Assembly: GCA_963682025.1 (NCBI GenBank)
Contig: OY821517.1
Span: forward strand, 107,064,972-107,128,971
From: Cordilura impudica
Lineage: Eukaryota > Arthropoda > Insecta > Diptera > Scathophagidae
Reading direction: 5' to 3'
Length of the DNA stretch: 64,000 nucleotides
Shown: piece after piece, positions 23,400-35,034 of the stretch
Layout: every line of letters begins with the position of its first letter
Position numbering within the stretch: the first letter of the stretch is position 1
The notes under the pieces: generated by a model
Told to the model about the DNA's origin: nothing
What the model saw: only the letters and a program-made list of their open reading frames with translations
Database searches by the model: none
Position numbers and translations under genes: made by a program

Positions 23400-24923
23400 C
23401 CCCATTTCTCCATATGCCTCTAAAAATTCACTAACAACATCAATATAGTCTGAACTTCTTTTGTTACCCAAAAAATATTTACATAAAGCTATGAAACTCA
23501 TCCACGTTCTTTTTTCAACTTCATTTAATTTGATAGGAAAGTCTTAATCTAAAAACATTTTTCGGATTTGTGGTCCAACAAAAATACCTGCAAATCAACA
23601 CATAAAACAATTGGGTGTAACTACTCTACGTCTCAAAATATCTTATACATTCCTTCTTTTATTTTGCTGTCACTTAGTTCGGAAATACAGATTTTAACTG
23701 TGAAAAAGCTTCGCTGTCTTTGTCTAGTTGTTCAACGAATTGCTTCATATAGCCTAGTTTTAAATGCAACGGCGGCAAAATAATCTTCTCGGCTCGAACA
23801 AGTGTGATGTTAACAACATTTTTTTCGCCTAGTTGAAATGATGTTCTTGGCGGCCAGTCTTTGTATTTGTAATGGTCTTTTGCACGACTATTCCATTCAG
23901 AAAGATAACAGGGAAATTTAGTGAAACCTCCTTGCATTCCAAAAATAATTGTCAATACTTTTAAGTCAGAGTCAATTTGCCATTGGAATTTCTCATAATT
24001 TATTAAACTTAGTATCTTCCCCAACGTTGCATATATTTCTTTCATATCAGTAGCATGTGTTATAGGAACTGATTCTCGTTATGTAAAAGGACTGCTTTCA
24101 GACCTTACAAATTCATGAATTATAAATTTTTAATTTAGAGATATGATCGATAGAATACTTACTTTTACATAAACCATCTAAGAATAACCGCCAATCTTGT
24201 GATCGATGTTCGTGAATGAGACAAACAAATAACTCACTCACCACCGTGCAATATACGAGCTTGTTGTTTATATCATCAACTTTAAAAATATTTTCGAACG
24301 AAGTTAAATAGTTTTTCCACTACATTCCATTATTTTATTCGGGAACCCAAAGTTTCGGTTTGTCTCCACGATATTCCCAAATCGCGCACAAGATCACGGT
24401 AATCTTCGTTTGTTATTAAATGACGTTCCGACGATATTGTTCCCAATGGTAAAAATGTATTGTCATTTTCCATTCTATCATATATTATATTAATAGGTGT
24501 AGATGAAATTTGCAGTTCAGTAGTTTCATCTTCTTTATCCTCAATTTCTCTTAGAACTGGCTTACATACTGTTGAAACATTAGTATATTGTATGCGATCA
24601 CGGGTTTTGTACCGATGACCAATGACATTTGTTTGGCAGAAGTAGCATATCTCTGGCTTATGGAAAAATTAACTATGTCAAACCATTGGGACCGAGAATG
24701 GAAACAGTTGTTTATCGCATTTTCTACACATCCATTTTTTGAGTGCCGAAGAGCACCTTAAACAAATATATTCGGGTTCATACCAAACACTTCTAACGTA
24801 AGAGCGATCAAAGTATAGATTGAAAGCTTCAACCATTGCTTTATTTTTGATCAATTCTAATCGATGTTTCTTGTCAACGAATAAGCCGCAAATGTAACAA
24901 ATTTGATTACGCTTATTACACAT
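23400..24923 (-). pseudogene. Orphan arthropod protein family, putative transposase of the 6.77-kb element
   Basis: The first in-frame ATG is at 24923 (MCNKRNQICYICG). The frame has Cys pairs CYIC, CLRC and CRKC, then, through two stops near 24670, CYFCQTNVIGHRYKTRD, and later DYRDLVRDLGISWRQTETLG. After a frameshift come QDWRLFLDGLCK, a 59-bp intron, SLKAVLLHN, another frameshift, then DSDLKVLTIIFGMQGGFTKF, LPPLHLKLGYMKQFVEQLDK and, after a likely second intron, GIFVGPQIRKMFLD and IKIHFL. I recognise this as a protein family seen in aphid, Hydra and other genome annotations without an assigned function. FLD, SDLKV and the missing C-terminal SDE-type block could form a DDE triad (inference). 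The C-terminus stops at the left inverted repeat, so this copy lacks it. Confidence 0.75.
24104..24162 (-). other. Intron in the orphan gene, 59 bp
   Basis: The donor is AAAA|GTAAGT and the acceptor TTTGTAAG|GTCTG. Splicing gives C-K-S-L-K-A-V-L-L-H-N, continuous with the family pattern. An intron argues against a processed retrocopy. Confidence 0.75.
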
Positions 24924-25174
24924 TGTAGGAGTAGGCAAAATTTATATCGGTTTTACCATAAAATATAAAACAAAAAAACACTCAACTTTTTATAGATAAC
25001 ACAATTTAATATTTAAGGTTAGCTTTTCTTCATGAAAAAATAAGTTATTTTTTTGAAGCTGCAGTATTATTACAAAAATATTTTAAAAATATTTGATTTA
25101 CAATGATAGAGTACTACACTATGCAGATTGGATTTTGTTTCTTTCTCCTTCGCACTTATGTCTTGTATGTATCA

Positions 25175-25770
25175 CTAGTTGATTGTGTGGCGCCTAGGCG
25201 CCCGTTTAAAAATTATGAATATAACAGTTTAAATTTAAATACACGAAAAATTTATAATAAATTATATTTCTTTAATTATAGTAGTAAATTGAAAATTATA
25301 TTGTTACATATGTACATGTGAAAAAAGATTGTGTCTGTAGAAATTATATACATAAGTATCAAAACAGATAATAAATATTTGGCAAAAAAGTTTTTCAATT
25401 TAGAATCTCTTGAAAAACTATATTTCGTGTGAAATATCGTTGGTCATTTAATAGTTTTCCTTGCTGTGGGTTCGATTGAATACGTATCTTAACTTGGCTT
25501 GCAACTTTTGATCGTGACAAAGTCACATAGTTGGCCGTGTGAAAATACCCCGGTCTCCAAATTAATGCCAAATCAATTGACTGGCCTTGAGCCTTGTTTA
25601 TGGTAATTGCGTATGCAGGTATTACTGGAAACTGGTGGCGTTTTAATATGAAAGGTAATGTGGTGTCGGTTGGGGCGAGATCAATCCTAGGAATTAGAAC
25701 CGTATCATTTTGTCAGCGTTACAGAATTTGTCAGTCACTGAGTCAGGGATCAGCGTAAATATATTTAAGA
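25175..25770 (-). mobile_element. Small Helitron (596 bp) with helicase end
   Basis: On the minus strand the 5' end is A|TCTTAAATATATTTACGCTG. The 3' end has a 14-bp perfect palindrome GGCGCCTAGGCGCC (25189-25202), then acacaatcaa and CTAG|T. These are Helitron termini. The 5' tip joins helicase sequence directly, so this is an internally deleted derivative of an autonomous element. Confidence 0.85.
25445..25708 (-). pseudogene. Helitron Rep/Hel helicase, C-terminal remnant 2
   Basis: The minus strand reads without interruption DTVLIPRIDLAPTDTTLPFI, LKRHQFPVIPAYAITINKAQ, GQSIDLALIW, FHTANYVTLSRSKVASQVKI and RIQSNPQQGKLLND. These are the last helicase motifs (TINKAQGQ and YVTLSR) of the Helitron PIF1-like domain. 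The frame is open over about 88 codons, better kept than the copy at 19160. The start is lost by internal deletion. Confidence 0.88.
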
Positions 25771-26003
25771 TATTACCCGGAATTCACACGTTAAATTTTT
25801 GGCTTTCAGGATTTAATGCACTCACACTTTTTTACTCTTTTTTACTAAACAATCATACGTTTCAATTCTCTCTTTCAATTTTTCAATGGGACAGTTGCTT
25901 AACAATTTTTTGACTATTGGATGTGTGATCATTTTGACTTGAACATTTGAAGGCCGGGTAAAGTGAGGAGATTGGAGATTCCCAATATTATTAAAATTTA
26001 ATA

Positions 26004-26600
26004 CAATGGAGTTCGCTTATAACGAACCATGGTTGTAATAAATTTTTGTTTATAGCGAAGAATTTCTTCGGTCCCAAGAGTTTTAATCACATTTTTCATA
26101 CAAATTGCTTCTCTTATAGCGAACAGTGGTTATATCAAACTTTTGACATTTCAGAATTTTCGTATATTTTATATATTAAAAAAAAAGTAATTTCAATTTA
26201 ATTTAATTTTATTTTCATTTAATTTTAATACAAAACAAAAACTTCGATTTCCAAATGAAGTTTTGTAAAAGGTCCTTTTATGTATATTTTCGCAAAAGTT
26301 TGCCAGTAGCCAACCTTTGCTTTGTACTTTCTGCTTCTGTACATAAGGAGTTTTTAATATTATATGGTTTTAAAAAAATATTTTATTTTGACAGAAACTC
26401 GGTAATTTTAGTCTTATTAAGGCAAACTATTAATATGTATCTTTTTAATAATTTAATTTATGTTTTATAACTTTTTAAAATGCATCAACTGAAAAAGTTT
26501 TTAAACCTTTCGGACAAAGCAAAAAATACTACGGTTATGACGAACTTAGTGCAACTAATTTGGCTGGTCCCGCCGAGTTCGTTATAACCGAACTCCATTT
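26004..26600. mobile_element. MITE, pogo/Tigger-like (597 bp)
   Basis: Inverted ends CAATGGAGTTCGCTTATAAC and AAATGGAGTTCGGTTATAAC (read inwards) are flanked by TA at 26002-26003 and 26601-26602. The TA duplication and this type of terminus fit pogo/Tigger elements of the Tc1/mariner superfamily. A subterminal repeat of the motif (cttatagcgaacagtgg) lies at 26113-26130. It has no coding capacity. Confidence 0.78.
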
Positions 26601-26602
26601 TA

Positions 26603-28880
26603 CTTAAAAAAAAAAAATAGAATAAATATAAAAAAAAAAACGTTTTAGAGCAAGGTTCCTCAAAGTTTCTTAAGGGGGCGTAAGGTTTTAAAAGTTAAAA
26701 AAAGTCGTATTTTCATAATTCTTTTTTGAAGATATGAATAATGTTGGATTATTTATTTCATATGTACGTTATAGCATAAAATTTGAAGAATCTTTGAAAA
26801 AAATTTCAATTAAAAATTTTAATAAATAAGTCTGTGACAGCGAATCTCCGGAGGCGTTGTTGTTTTGCGGTGAACATCATAACTCGTTACCGAATCATGT
26901 GAAATAAAAAAATCGAAACGCGTTTCAAAGGTAACATGTTTCCTGTGGTAGTGACGAAGAGTTTTTTAAATTTATTTTTTTTTTTTTGGCAGCATTTTGA
27001 AGTGAAAAACGATTTTTGCTATACAATTTCGAGAATTTTTTTGTTAAAAAATGGAAAAGAAAATGGAATTAAAAAAACCCTTCGTGGTTACCTGATGATT
27101 TATGTGTCGATACAGTCTAAAATTGCAAAAGAGTCGGTCAAGTAGATTTTGAGTTATGATGTTGACGGACTTCGAATTTATATACTATGATTTATATACT
27201 ATATACCGTATGAGGCCGGTCGCTGGAAACACTGTATCTTCTTAAGTTTTGCTCTGATTTACTTAAAATTTTGACACAACACCTTCGATATGTTGTGCAT
27301 TCAGAAAGAGAAATGCAAAAAAAGGTTTTAAAACCTACCACCCCTTAAGGAAGTGCAAACACCAATACACCTACAAAAAAGAGAAAACAATATTTCATAT
27401 GTCATCATAAATGTGAACTGTAAAAAGCGAACATTTTTTCCAGTTATCTATAAATCCAAAAAAAAAAAATAAGGGCGTATTAGTTTAACTTAAAAAACAA
27501 AATTATTATTCCAAATCGCCTTTAATTCTTCTATGATAATTTCAATAAATTATTCAAATTAAAATCTTATACCTATTTACGTAATTTATGTTTGTCTAAA
27601 TTTTTTGAAAGCAAATTATGCAAAAATTAATATTATGAGTGAAAAAAAATTATTTTATTTTCCCAAAATTATTTTCTGAAATTACAATGTAATTTAATTA
27701 AGCAAAGTCAGAATAATTTAAATTTTAAACTTAATATTTCAATACAGAGCTTTAAACGAAATCATACGTTGGACAACAACAAAATCCACATTGAAGATCT
27801 CTTTTTTCTCAAATATTTATCAAAAAAAGCATACTCTTTGGTAAGTGCTGGCCATCAGAGAACCTGAGCGAAAGCACTCCTAACAATTCAAAACAATTTG
27901 AGATGAAAAACAAAACAGACAAACGGTAAAGTTTAGTTTGATAAAAAAAAGTATGTATGCATATCGGACGACGTTAAATGAGAAATATAAAAATGTTTAA
28001 AATATCCTTCATTACTATTTTTTGCAGAATTTTTTCATTGACCAACAAAGGGAATTTAAAGAAGAATTTGAATAGATATTTTTTTGATGCATTTTTTGCG
28101 TTCATCTTATTCCATATGTAACACGAAATCTGCATATGTAGTGCTATTGTCGTTAGCAGTGCTGCTAATTTTGACAACTTATTTTAATTTTGACGATTTT
28201 TCAATTTGTTAAAATGATTTGTTAAATTTGTTAAAATGATGATTGAAGATTTTAAATTTTCAGTAGTATAAAAATTGGGATTTCAAGGGTTAACAATTAA
28301 TGGGTTGTAAATCGAAAATTGATAGTTTTTGTTCAGGGTAAATGTAAATTACAAAATATATATAGATTTAATTCTGGGTCAAGTCGTTTCAAAACGGAAA
28401 CACCTTAAATAGCATCTCCATTTAAGACTTAAGTTTTAATTACGGCGATACTTTAAACCTATATTATATGTTTCAGCTATGGATACATATCAATAAAATT
28501 ATTTAGTTGATTGCTATGTTAAATTTTTTTCGTTGAAATTTCATCACTAATACATTTTTATATATAGAAATAATTAATGCTGTAATATTTAATATTCGTA
28601 ATATGAATGATATAAATAAATTGTATTGCTTCCTTTTGTAATATTTTTTCGAGTTTTATAAGCGGTAAAATTTTCTTGTCAATTTCTTGTTTTAAAAATG
28701 ACAATTTTGGCGATTTGGTTTCCAAAATTGTAGATTTTCAGAAGATTTTATTAGCAGCACTGGTCGGTAACAAAGAAGAGAGAAAATTGTGTGTGGGTTT
28801 GTATAAAATGAGAAAGATTAAATTTTGTTTGTGTATTTCGCATAGCTTTGTATGGAGTGCTATGTGTGTGTATTATTTCA
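26603..28880. other. Interior of the 6.77-kb element without recognised genes
   Basis: Long AT-rich stretch upstream of the orphan gene. No open frame has a recognisable domain. It may hold 5' non-coding exons or sequence of further nested repeats. Confidence 0.4.
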
Positions 28881-28946
28881 GCGTTACAGAATCAGTCAGT
28901 CAGTCAGTGAGTCAGGGATCAGCGTAAATATATATGTATATACTAG
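28881..28946 (-). mobile_element. Helitron 5'-end fragment
   Basis: The minus strand reads tatatatttacgctgatccc followed by tgactcactgactgactgac and gattctgtaacgctg. It matches the 5' end of the Helitron at 25715-25770. No 3' hairpin was found nearby. Confidence 0.6.
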
Positions 28947-29169
28947 CTTTTTTAAGTACTGTCTTATAATAAGTCCTAAAGCTAGAATTGTAATTGACTT
29001 AATTTCCTTAAGTTGGCTTTGACATACGCCGAACTTGAGTAAGCAAAAAACAAGTAATGTTTAATTAATTTGTTAATTGAAATATAAATAATAAAACAAA
29101 AGCCAATTTTGATCGGGTTTTAACGGCGATTCTTTAACAAAAATTAAAAAAAAAAAATAGTTTAAGGAA

Positions 29170-29638
29170 TTCTAATCTCTCTTGTTTACCAAAAGTACTA
29201 TAGCTTTGTCAATTTTTAACCGATTTAAGCAAATTAAAGCTTGTTTCACTAAGAAGGACACTGACTTTAAGATTATTGTTCTTTGAAAAGAAGATTCGAA
29301 AAAAACTGTCGTAGAAGTTGAAAAAGTTAAAAAAAAACTGAAAAATTTGGATATTCAAAAAATTGCTACATATTTATCTTAATAGGATAGTGAAAGTATA
29401 TATATTTAGAAAGATCACAGTCGTTTCTTATTAATACCGTTTAAAAATTTTAAATCGGTTAAAAAATGACTGAGTTACAAATGCTTAAGTGTGCCAGTCC
29501 CAAAAAATTCACCTTTCTCGATATCTCGGAAATTTGAGGGTATATTGGAACTTTTACAAACGGTTATGTACTACACTCAGCTAGACCTACAACCTACACT
29601 AGGTCATTTCACAAGTTATTTTTCAGTGTAGCACTGTG
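29170..29638 (-). repeat. Right terminal inverted repeat of the 6.77-kb element
   Basis: Complement of 22871-23343, with the terminus CACTGTG on the plus strand at 29632-29638 and TAA directly after it. Confidence 0.88.
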
Positions 29639-30085
29639 TAATCTACTAAAAATTAGAGTTCTACTGTTCATGCATAAAATTATCCAGCCACAGCATCACT
29701 ATGAATGTCTTAATTTCTCGAGATCTAATAGATATCATAGCCTAATGTCTGAGTGTGCAATTCTTCACACATGCAATCCATCTTTGGACCCTAATTTCTT
29801 ATAGCTCTCAAACTTTAAGTAACGCACTGCTATTCAAAAAAAAAAAAACATTTTTAATTATTTTTTATAATGAACTTTTTTATGATCAACTAAATAACTA
29901 AATAGAATATTGTTGTTTTTTTCCTTTTTTTTTAATAAATTGTTAAATTTATGTAAACAAAATTAAAATTAAAATTTTGTATTTTAAGTAATATTGTATG
30001 ACCGTTTTATCAGTTTCATACTGTAATATGAGACATAAGTCTTATGTATGAAACATCAGATATAAATAAATAATGATAACAACCC
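29639..30085 (+). pseudogene. CR1/L2-like LINE, ORF2 C-terminus and 3' end, part 2
   Basis: Directly after the transposon the frame reads NLLKIRVLLFMHKIIQPQHH, then NRYHSLMSECAILHTCNPSL, matching the C-terminal block of the related LINE at 63690-63900. The 3' untranslated part ends in ataaataaataatgat at about 30066-30080 with no long poly-A, as is common for CR1-type elements. Confidence 0.8.
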
Positions 30086-31000
30086 TTTTTAGTAACACGT
30101 TCAATTATTATTTATCAAATTTTTTGCATTACAGATAAAAATATTTAACAATTACTATTTTTTAGATGTTAATATCTGGTCATTTTACTATTATATGGCA
30201 AAACAAAAATAGTCAAAATTTTGATCAATTTTTAAGCTCTCGAAAAGTATGACCCCTTACTTTTACTGTAGGTGATATAATGCGAGCTGCATTAGAAATG
30301 TATTTATCATTGGTCTCTTTTGAAGGGATCTTGAGAGTTTATGTAATATAATAATTGCAAAATAAGGTAATTTTTAAGATAAAAGTTAAATGTGGCATTA
30401 AAAAAAAATCATCATTGTTAAAAAAACATTAAAAATAATATATAATTAATACTGGTCAAAATAGAAAATCAATTAACTTTAAATTAAATGTGTGCCAGGA
30501 CTTAATGGTTAATTATCGGAAACTGTGTTAAGATGGTAACCGTAGACAACATTGGTTATAATATTGAGATGAAGGGTATCAAAAATATGGCAAAGTGGAA
30601 TTTAACATATTTAGTTTTTTTTTTTTTTTTAATTAATTTTATCATTTAAAGAACACAAAAAGTTGTGCAAAACAGAGTTGTAGTTAAAGAAGAATTGTTT
30701 TATGTAGTTGTGGTGAAGGTTTAATGAGATTGTCAGTAAAAAAACAAAATGGCAATTAGTTTTTAATTTGTATATACCATTTTCCCAGTGGTGTGAAGGG
30801 TATAAGATAATTTTCAATTGACTTATCTTTTTCGTAGATTTTGCCAAAACCCAATTTCAACATCATAAAAGTAGTTTGCTTTCTACGAATTAACGATATT
30901 TATTGAAATGTGTAGATTCTTTGCAATAAAACTTGTTATGTTTTTTCTATCACAATTAGTGCAAATTTTTTACATATTCTAAACAGGAGTGAAACTCTTG
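30086..31000. other. AT-rich stretch with one half of a dispersed repeat pair
   Basis: The segment 30625-30780 (agaacacaaaaagttgtgca, acagagttgtagtt) resembles 33250-33400 in the same orientation. No gene was found. Confidence 0.45.
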
Positions 31001-31008
31001 GCATTAAA

Positions 31009-31570
31009 ATGCTTATAGGAAAGAAATTAAGTTGTTCTGAAAAGAAGAAAAAAAAATTAAAGTATATTTGTGAAATGTTTAAATGCAACGGTCAAACCAT
31101 AGAAAATGTATTAAAATGTGCAAAATATCATGATAACATCGAAAATGTTCCATGCAAAGGTCATCCAAAATGTTTAACCTTAAGAAATCCCTATTTATCT
31201 GCACCAATAATAAATTAAAATAATAAATTAAACACTACGAGCAAGTGGAAGTGGCGAAATGATTCTTAAGACTAATAATATTAACGGTCGCGAAGTTAAC
31301 AGCTAAAAGCGTTTATTCTTTCCTGAGCTCCCTAACTCTAAAACTTTCGAGCTTAGGAAAACTATGATATTCATTGACAAAAACGAATTTCACACTTTTG
31401 GATCAGAAGATCAAGCCAAATGAATCCTCAAATTTAAAAAATACAACACCTACATTCAAACAAGTATTAGAAAAAAAATGGTAAAACTATTTTCTGAAAA
31501 ATGTCGAAAGTTAGTGGAACCAATACCCAAATATATTAAATCAGTTCCGGGAAAAGTGTATATTTTCTTA
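31009..31570 (+). pseudogene. Tc1-like transposase, internally deleted
   Basis: Three pieces appear in the right order on the plus strand. The first is an N-terminal HTH-like segment ending CKGHPKCLTL (31009-31200). The second is a first catalytic block MIFIDKNEFHTFGS (about 31355). The third is a C-terminal block KLFSEKCRKLVEPIPKYIKS (about 31490-31550). The middle with the second Asp and the Glu is gone. The match is by pattern only. Confidence 0.55.
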
Positions 31571-31644
31571 GTCATTCAATGCATAAGAAATGCTTTTTAA
31601 TTTTTAAATCATTTTTTAAAAAATTACATAAATAAATTACTCAT

Positions 31645-31870
31645 AATATGGGTCTCAGTTCATTCTGGTATCAGGGGAAATGAAGCTATTAACAGAACTA
31701 CATGCTTTGCAGCACATTCACCAGCATACACCTTTACCACTCATATAAGAAGTAAAAAATATAAAGAAACTTATATCGAAACACCTTGAAGACAACGTAT
31801 CAAATCTATGGAAAAATTACTCCCATCACACAGTAGCGCCCTTAGAACAAGTGAGGTTGCAAAAATCAAA
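31645..31870 (+). pseudogene. LINE RNase H domain fragment
   Basis: WVSVHSGIRGNEAINRTTCF fits the W-V-P-x-H-x-G-I-x-G-N-E block of RNase H domains found in I- and R1-type LINEs. The next Asp-Ala-type positions are altered (I-N-R). About 75 codons can be followed, with a stop after ETYIETP. The upstream RT domain is absent. Confidence 0.55.
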
Positions 31871-32064
31871 GATTTCGTGTGAGCTAACGATATTTTGAAT
31901 TAACTCATCTTATAGGAAATTGTTCAAAGATTACAAATTTGCTGCTTTCAGTAGAATCAGATTTTTAGTTTGGAAGATATAACCCTTCAAAGTGACCGAT
32001 TTTGAGTTTTGAAAAAAACATACAATTTTTAGGCAATTTGGTCTAGTTACAGGTAGAATATAAA

Positions 32065-32830
32065 ACAAGTGAGAAAATTATAGTCGGCCTAGACCGACTA
32101 TACGATACCCTATACCATGCGTTTAGAGACCCTATCTCTTAGATCCACCTAACTGGATATAGAAAATAAATAAGCATAAACCAAATTTGAGTGGCATTTT
32201 AATTAATTTTTTCGGCTGCAGATATGAAAAAGTTCATATCGGATGCTATATCTATATGGGGACTAGGCCAAAAAATGGACCGATCCTGACCATATATATA
32301 TACAAACAAAATTTGAGAAGAATCAGTGCAATATTTTTGTTTTTTGATAGATTTAAGTGAAGATGGGGAAGCAGCTCTATGTGGCCTATGACTAAGAGTT
32401 GTCCAATAAGGATCATTTTTAGACTACTGATTAATGGATGTAATATATACATACAAACCCAATTTGACAAAGATTTGTATGATAATTTGGATCTTATATG
32501 TTGATTTCATAGGGGTCATTTGTATGGAGGCTAGGTCTGAACATGGACCGATTCTCACCAATTTCAATAGCGTTCATCCCATGGCCGATAAAAGATAAAA
32601 TACCAAATTTCGTCAAAATATATTCATATTTGCGACCTGCAGTTTGATTACAAACTTTACATGGACACACAGACGGACGGACGGACGGACGGACATCGTT
32701 AAATCGAATCGGATAGTGATTCTGACTCGATCGGTATAATTAAAGATGGGTGTAGGTCAAATATTTTTGGTTGTTACAAACAGCAGCACAAAGTCATTAT
32801 ACCCAAACCACATAGTGGTATAGGGTATAA
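32065..32830 (-). repeat. Mini-me-like repeat, copy B, full length
   Basis: Minus orientation. It has the palindrome (one mismatch, TAGTCGGCCTAGACCGACTA), a GACG-type tetranucleotide array at 32669-32693 and the end cacatagtggtatagggtat. Open frames inside it are shared by all copies only because the DNA is repeated. Confidence 0.85.
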
Positions 32831-33123
32831 ATATTGCACTGATTCTTCTCAAATTTTGTTTGTATATATTTTTGTAAAATAAGAGAGACTTTACCAAACA
32901 TGATCAGGATCGGTCCATTTTTGGACCTAGTCCCCATATAGATATATCATCCGATATTAACTTTTTCATATCTGCAGCCAAAAAAATTAATAAAAATCCC
33001 ACTCAAATTTGGTTTTTGCTTACTTTCTATGTCCAGTTAGTTGGGCCTAAGCGATAGAGTTTCTAAACGCATGGTATAGGGTATCGTATAGTCGGTCTAG
33101 ACCGACTATAATTTTCTTACTTG
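32831..33123 (+). repeat. Mini-me-like repeat, copy C, truncated
   Basis: The last 290 bp of the family in plus orientation, abutting copy B. B and C together form an inverted repeat. Confidence 0.85.
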
Positions 33124-35030
33124 CTTTTCTTGAAATTTCATTATATTTAGCAAAGGTAAAATATTTCTGCGGCTAACCATATATAATATTGTGAATACAT
33201 TAGTTGTTGCTTCAAACTTTCAAAATATTATTTCTCTTCTTATTTTTTTTTTTGTTAGTTCATTAGATGTTAATACTTACAGAACACACAGAATGTTATG
33301 CATAATACAGAGTTGTCATTAAAAAAAATTAGTATGTAGTGTTTATGAACTTTTACGGATAATTTAAACAAAAAGCAAGATGGAATTAAGTCTTTAGCTT
33401 GTATTAAAACAACTAGTATTTGGCTGCTTTAAATCAGGTATAAGATTAAGTCCATCCTTATACTGAATTATTTTAATACATTATTCTTGTCTATATTTAA
33501 GATCTTTTGAAACTCCACAGTTTTTTTTTTTTGTTTTTGTTACTAATTACATTCTCTTATTAATATTTAACAAATTTTCACAGCAAAAAATAAATCTCCA
33601 CATAAAGTTACTCTTTGTCTTTGGCAAAAGTTAAACACACAATGAAATAAATTATAATTGTTTTGTTGTAGCTAATAACTAGTTAATGCATATTTAATAT
33701 AGACTAAATCATAATCAAGGATTTGCCATATGTTATTTAATATAAACCAACCAAAAATATACCCACACAAATACAGAAGACCGTAGATATAATCTTTATA
33801 TTGTAATAGCAACACTATTATTATATGGTGATTTCACCAAATAGCAAAAATTAGTTAAAAGATGAACGAGAAATAATACTCGTGGCAACAACTACAAGTA
33901 CAGCAACAACAAAAAATATGTCTAGTACTGCCTGCAAATGAAAACTTCTTAAGAAGAAAACAAATAAATCCGTTAGTAAAAGAAAAAGAAAAAACAAAAA
34001 CGCTTATCGCACTAAAAGACTCGACCATGTTGTTATTTTTATTACTTAGAGAGCAAGTTTACGAAATAATCTTCAACATTAGCAAAGCAATCAAAAGTAT
34101 TACCCGAAAATGTGTTGAAGAGCTTCATATCCATAAATTCTACTATATACTGTTATTAAAGATAGTCCACAACATAGTTTACAGTTTGTACAATTTAAAG
34201 AAATGCCAATGCAAATGCAAGATCGTTGGTTTTCTTCATCACCCTCGTCAGAGCAGTTAGGCTTCGACTTACGATACATTATGCTTTATGTTACACAAAT
34301 TTAGGCATACCAGAAATATGATGAAGTGGACAAATTACTAAGGCTTTTTGTAAAAAAAAACTGTGTTATATCTACCAAAAAATTACACTACATTACATTA
34401 CAATTACATGATTTACTTGGAAATTTTCCTCATTTTAGTGTTCGCTTCTACATTAAAAAAAAAATCCTATTAAAATAAATGTTAATTTGGTAAAAGATTG
34501 GTCCATACTATGCAAAGTTGTTAAATTCACTCCAGATGGTTGTAGTCCGTTATGCATACCTCGGAAATCGATATTAAACTTATTAAGCACTAAAGAACGA
34601 GTAGGTAATATAATATCGGAAACAAATTCCAAACTTTAATCACCATTACTTCTACGCTTTTCATCACGTACTAATCGTTCAGTAGTTAGAGCAGAATGTA
34701 TATTGCTTACTATCAATGCAAGATCTTTCAAAAGTAACACAAATGGTATCTTCTCAATTTGCAATTTAGCTGCTACTGAAAATGTATTTAATTCATCGGT
34801 ATTTGTCCAATATATAAAAAATTTACATTGAAATACTAAATGGCATATATTTTAGTTCATTATATAAATATCTATATACATAAATATCGATATATATATA
34901 TCGAGATATTTGTTTAAAATATTTTTTCTTTTTTATTTTTTTTTTTAAAACATGAATTATATTAAAATTGAACAGCGTCAATCTGGCTCACAACAATAAT
35001 TTTAAGACACAAATAGATAAAATATAAAAA
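33124..35030. other. AT-rich stretch without recognised genes
   Basis: Contains the second half of the repeat pair (33250-33400), a CAA-rich patch at 33888-33920 that may be unique host sequence, and an AT/CG palindromic patch at 34885-34912 (atatcgatatatatatatcg). No coding region is supported. Confidence 0.45.
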
Positions 35031-35034
35031 AAAA

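Larger units (their letters stand above)
22871..29638 (-). mobile_element. 6.77-kb DNA transposon with long inverted repeats (CMC-like?), carries orphan gene
   Basis: The ends are CACGGTGATACA at 22871 and, read inwards from 29638, CACAGTGCTACA. Inverted homology continues for about 470 bp on each side. The flanks are GATAA and TAATCTAC of the host LINE, giving a 3-bp target duplication TAA (22868-22870 and 29639-29641). Removing the element restores GATAATCTACTAAAA, i.e. D-N-L-L-K of the LINE protein. A CAC terminus with a 3-bp duplication is known for CACTA/Mirage/Chapaev-type elements; that class assignment is inference. It encodes one decayed minus-strand gene (23400-24923). A Helitron and a MITE are nested inside. 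Confidence 0.82.
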
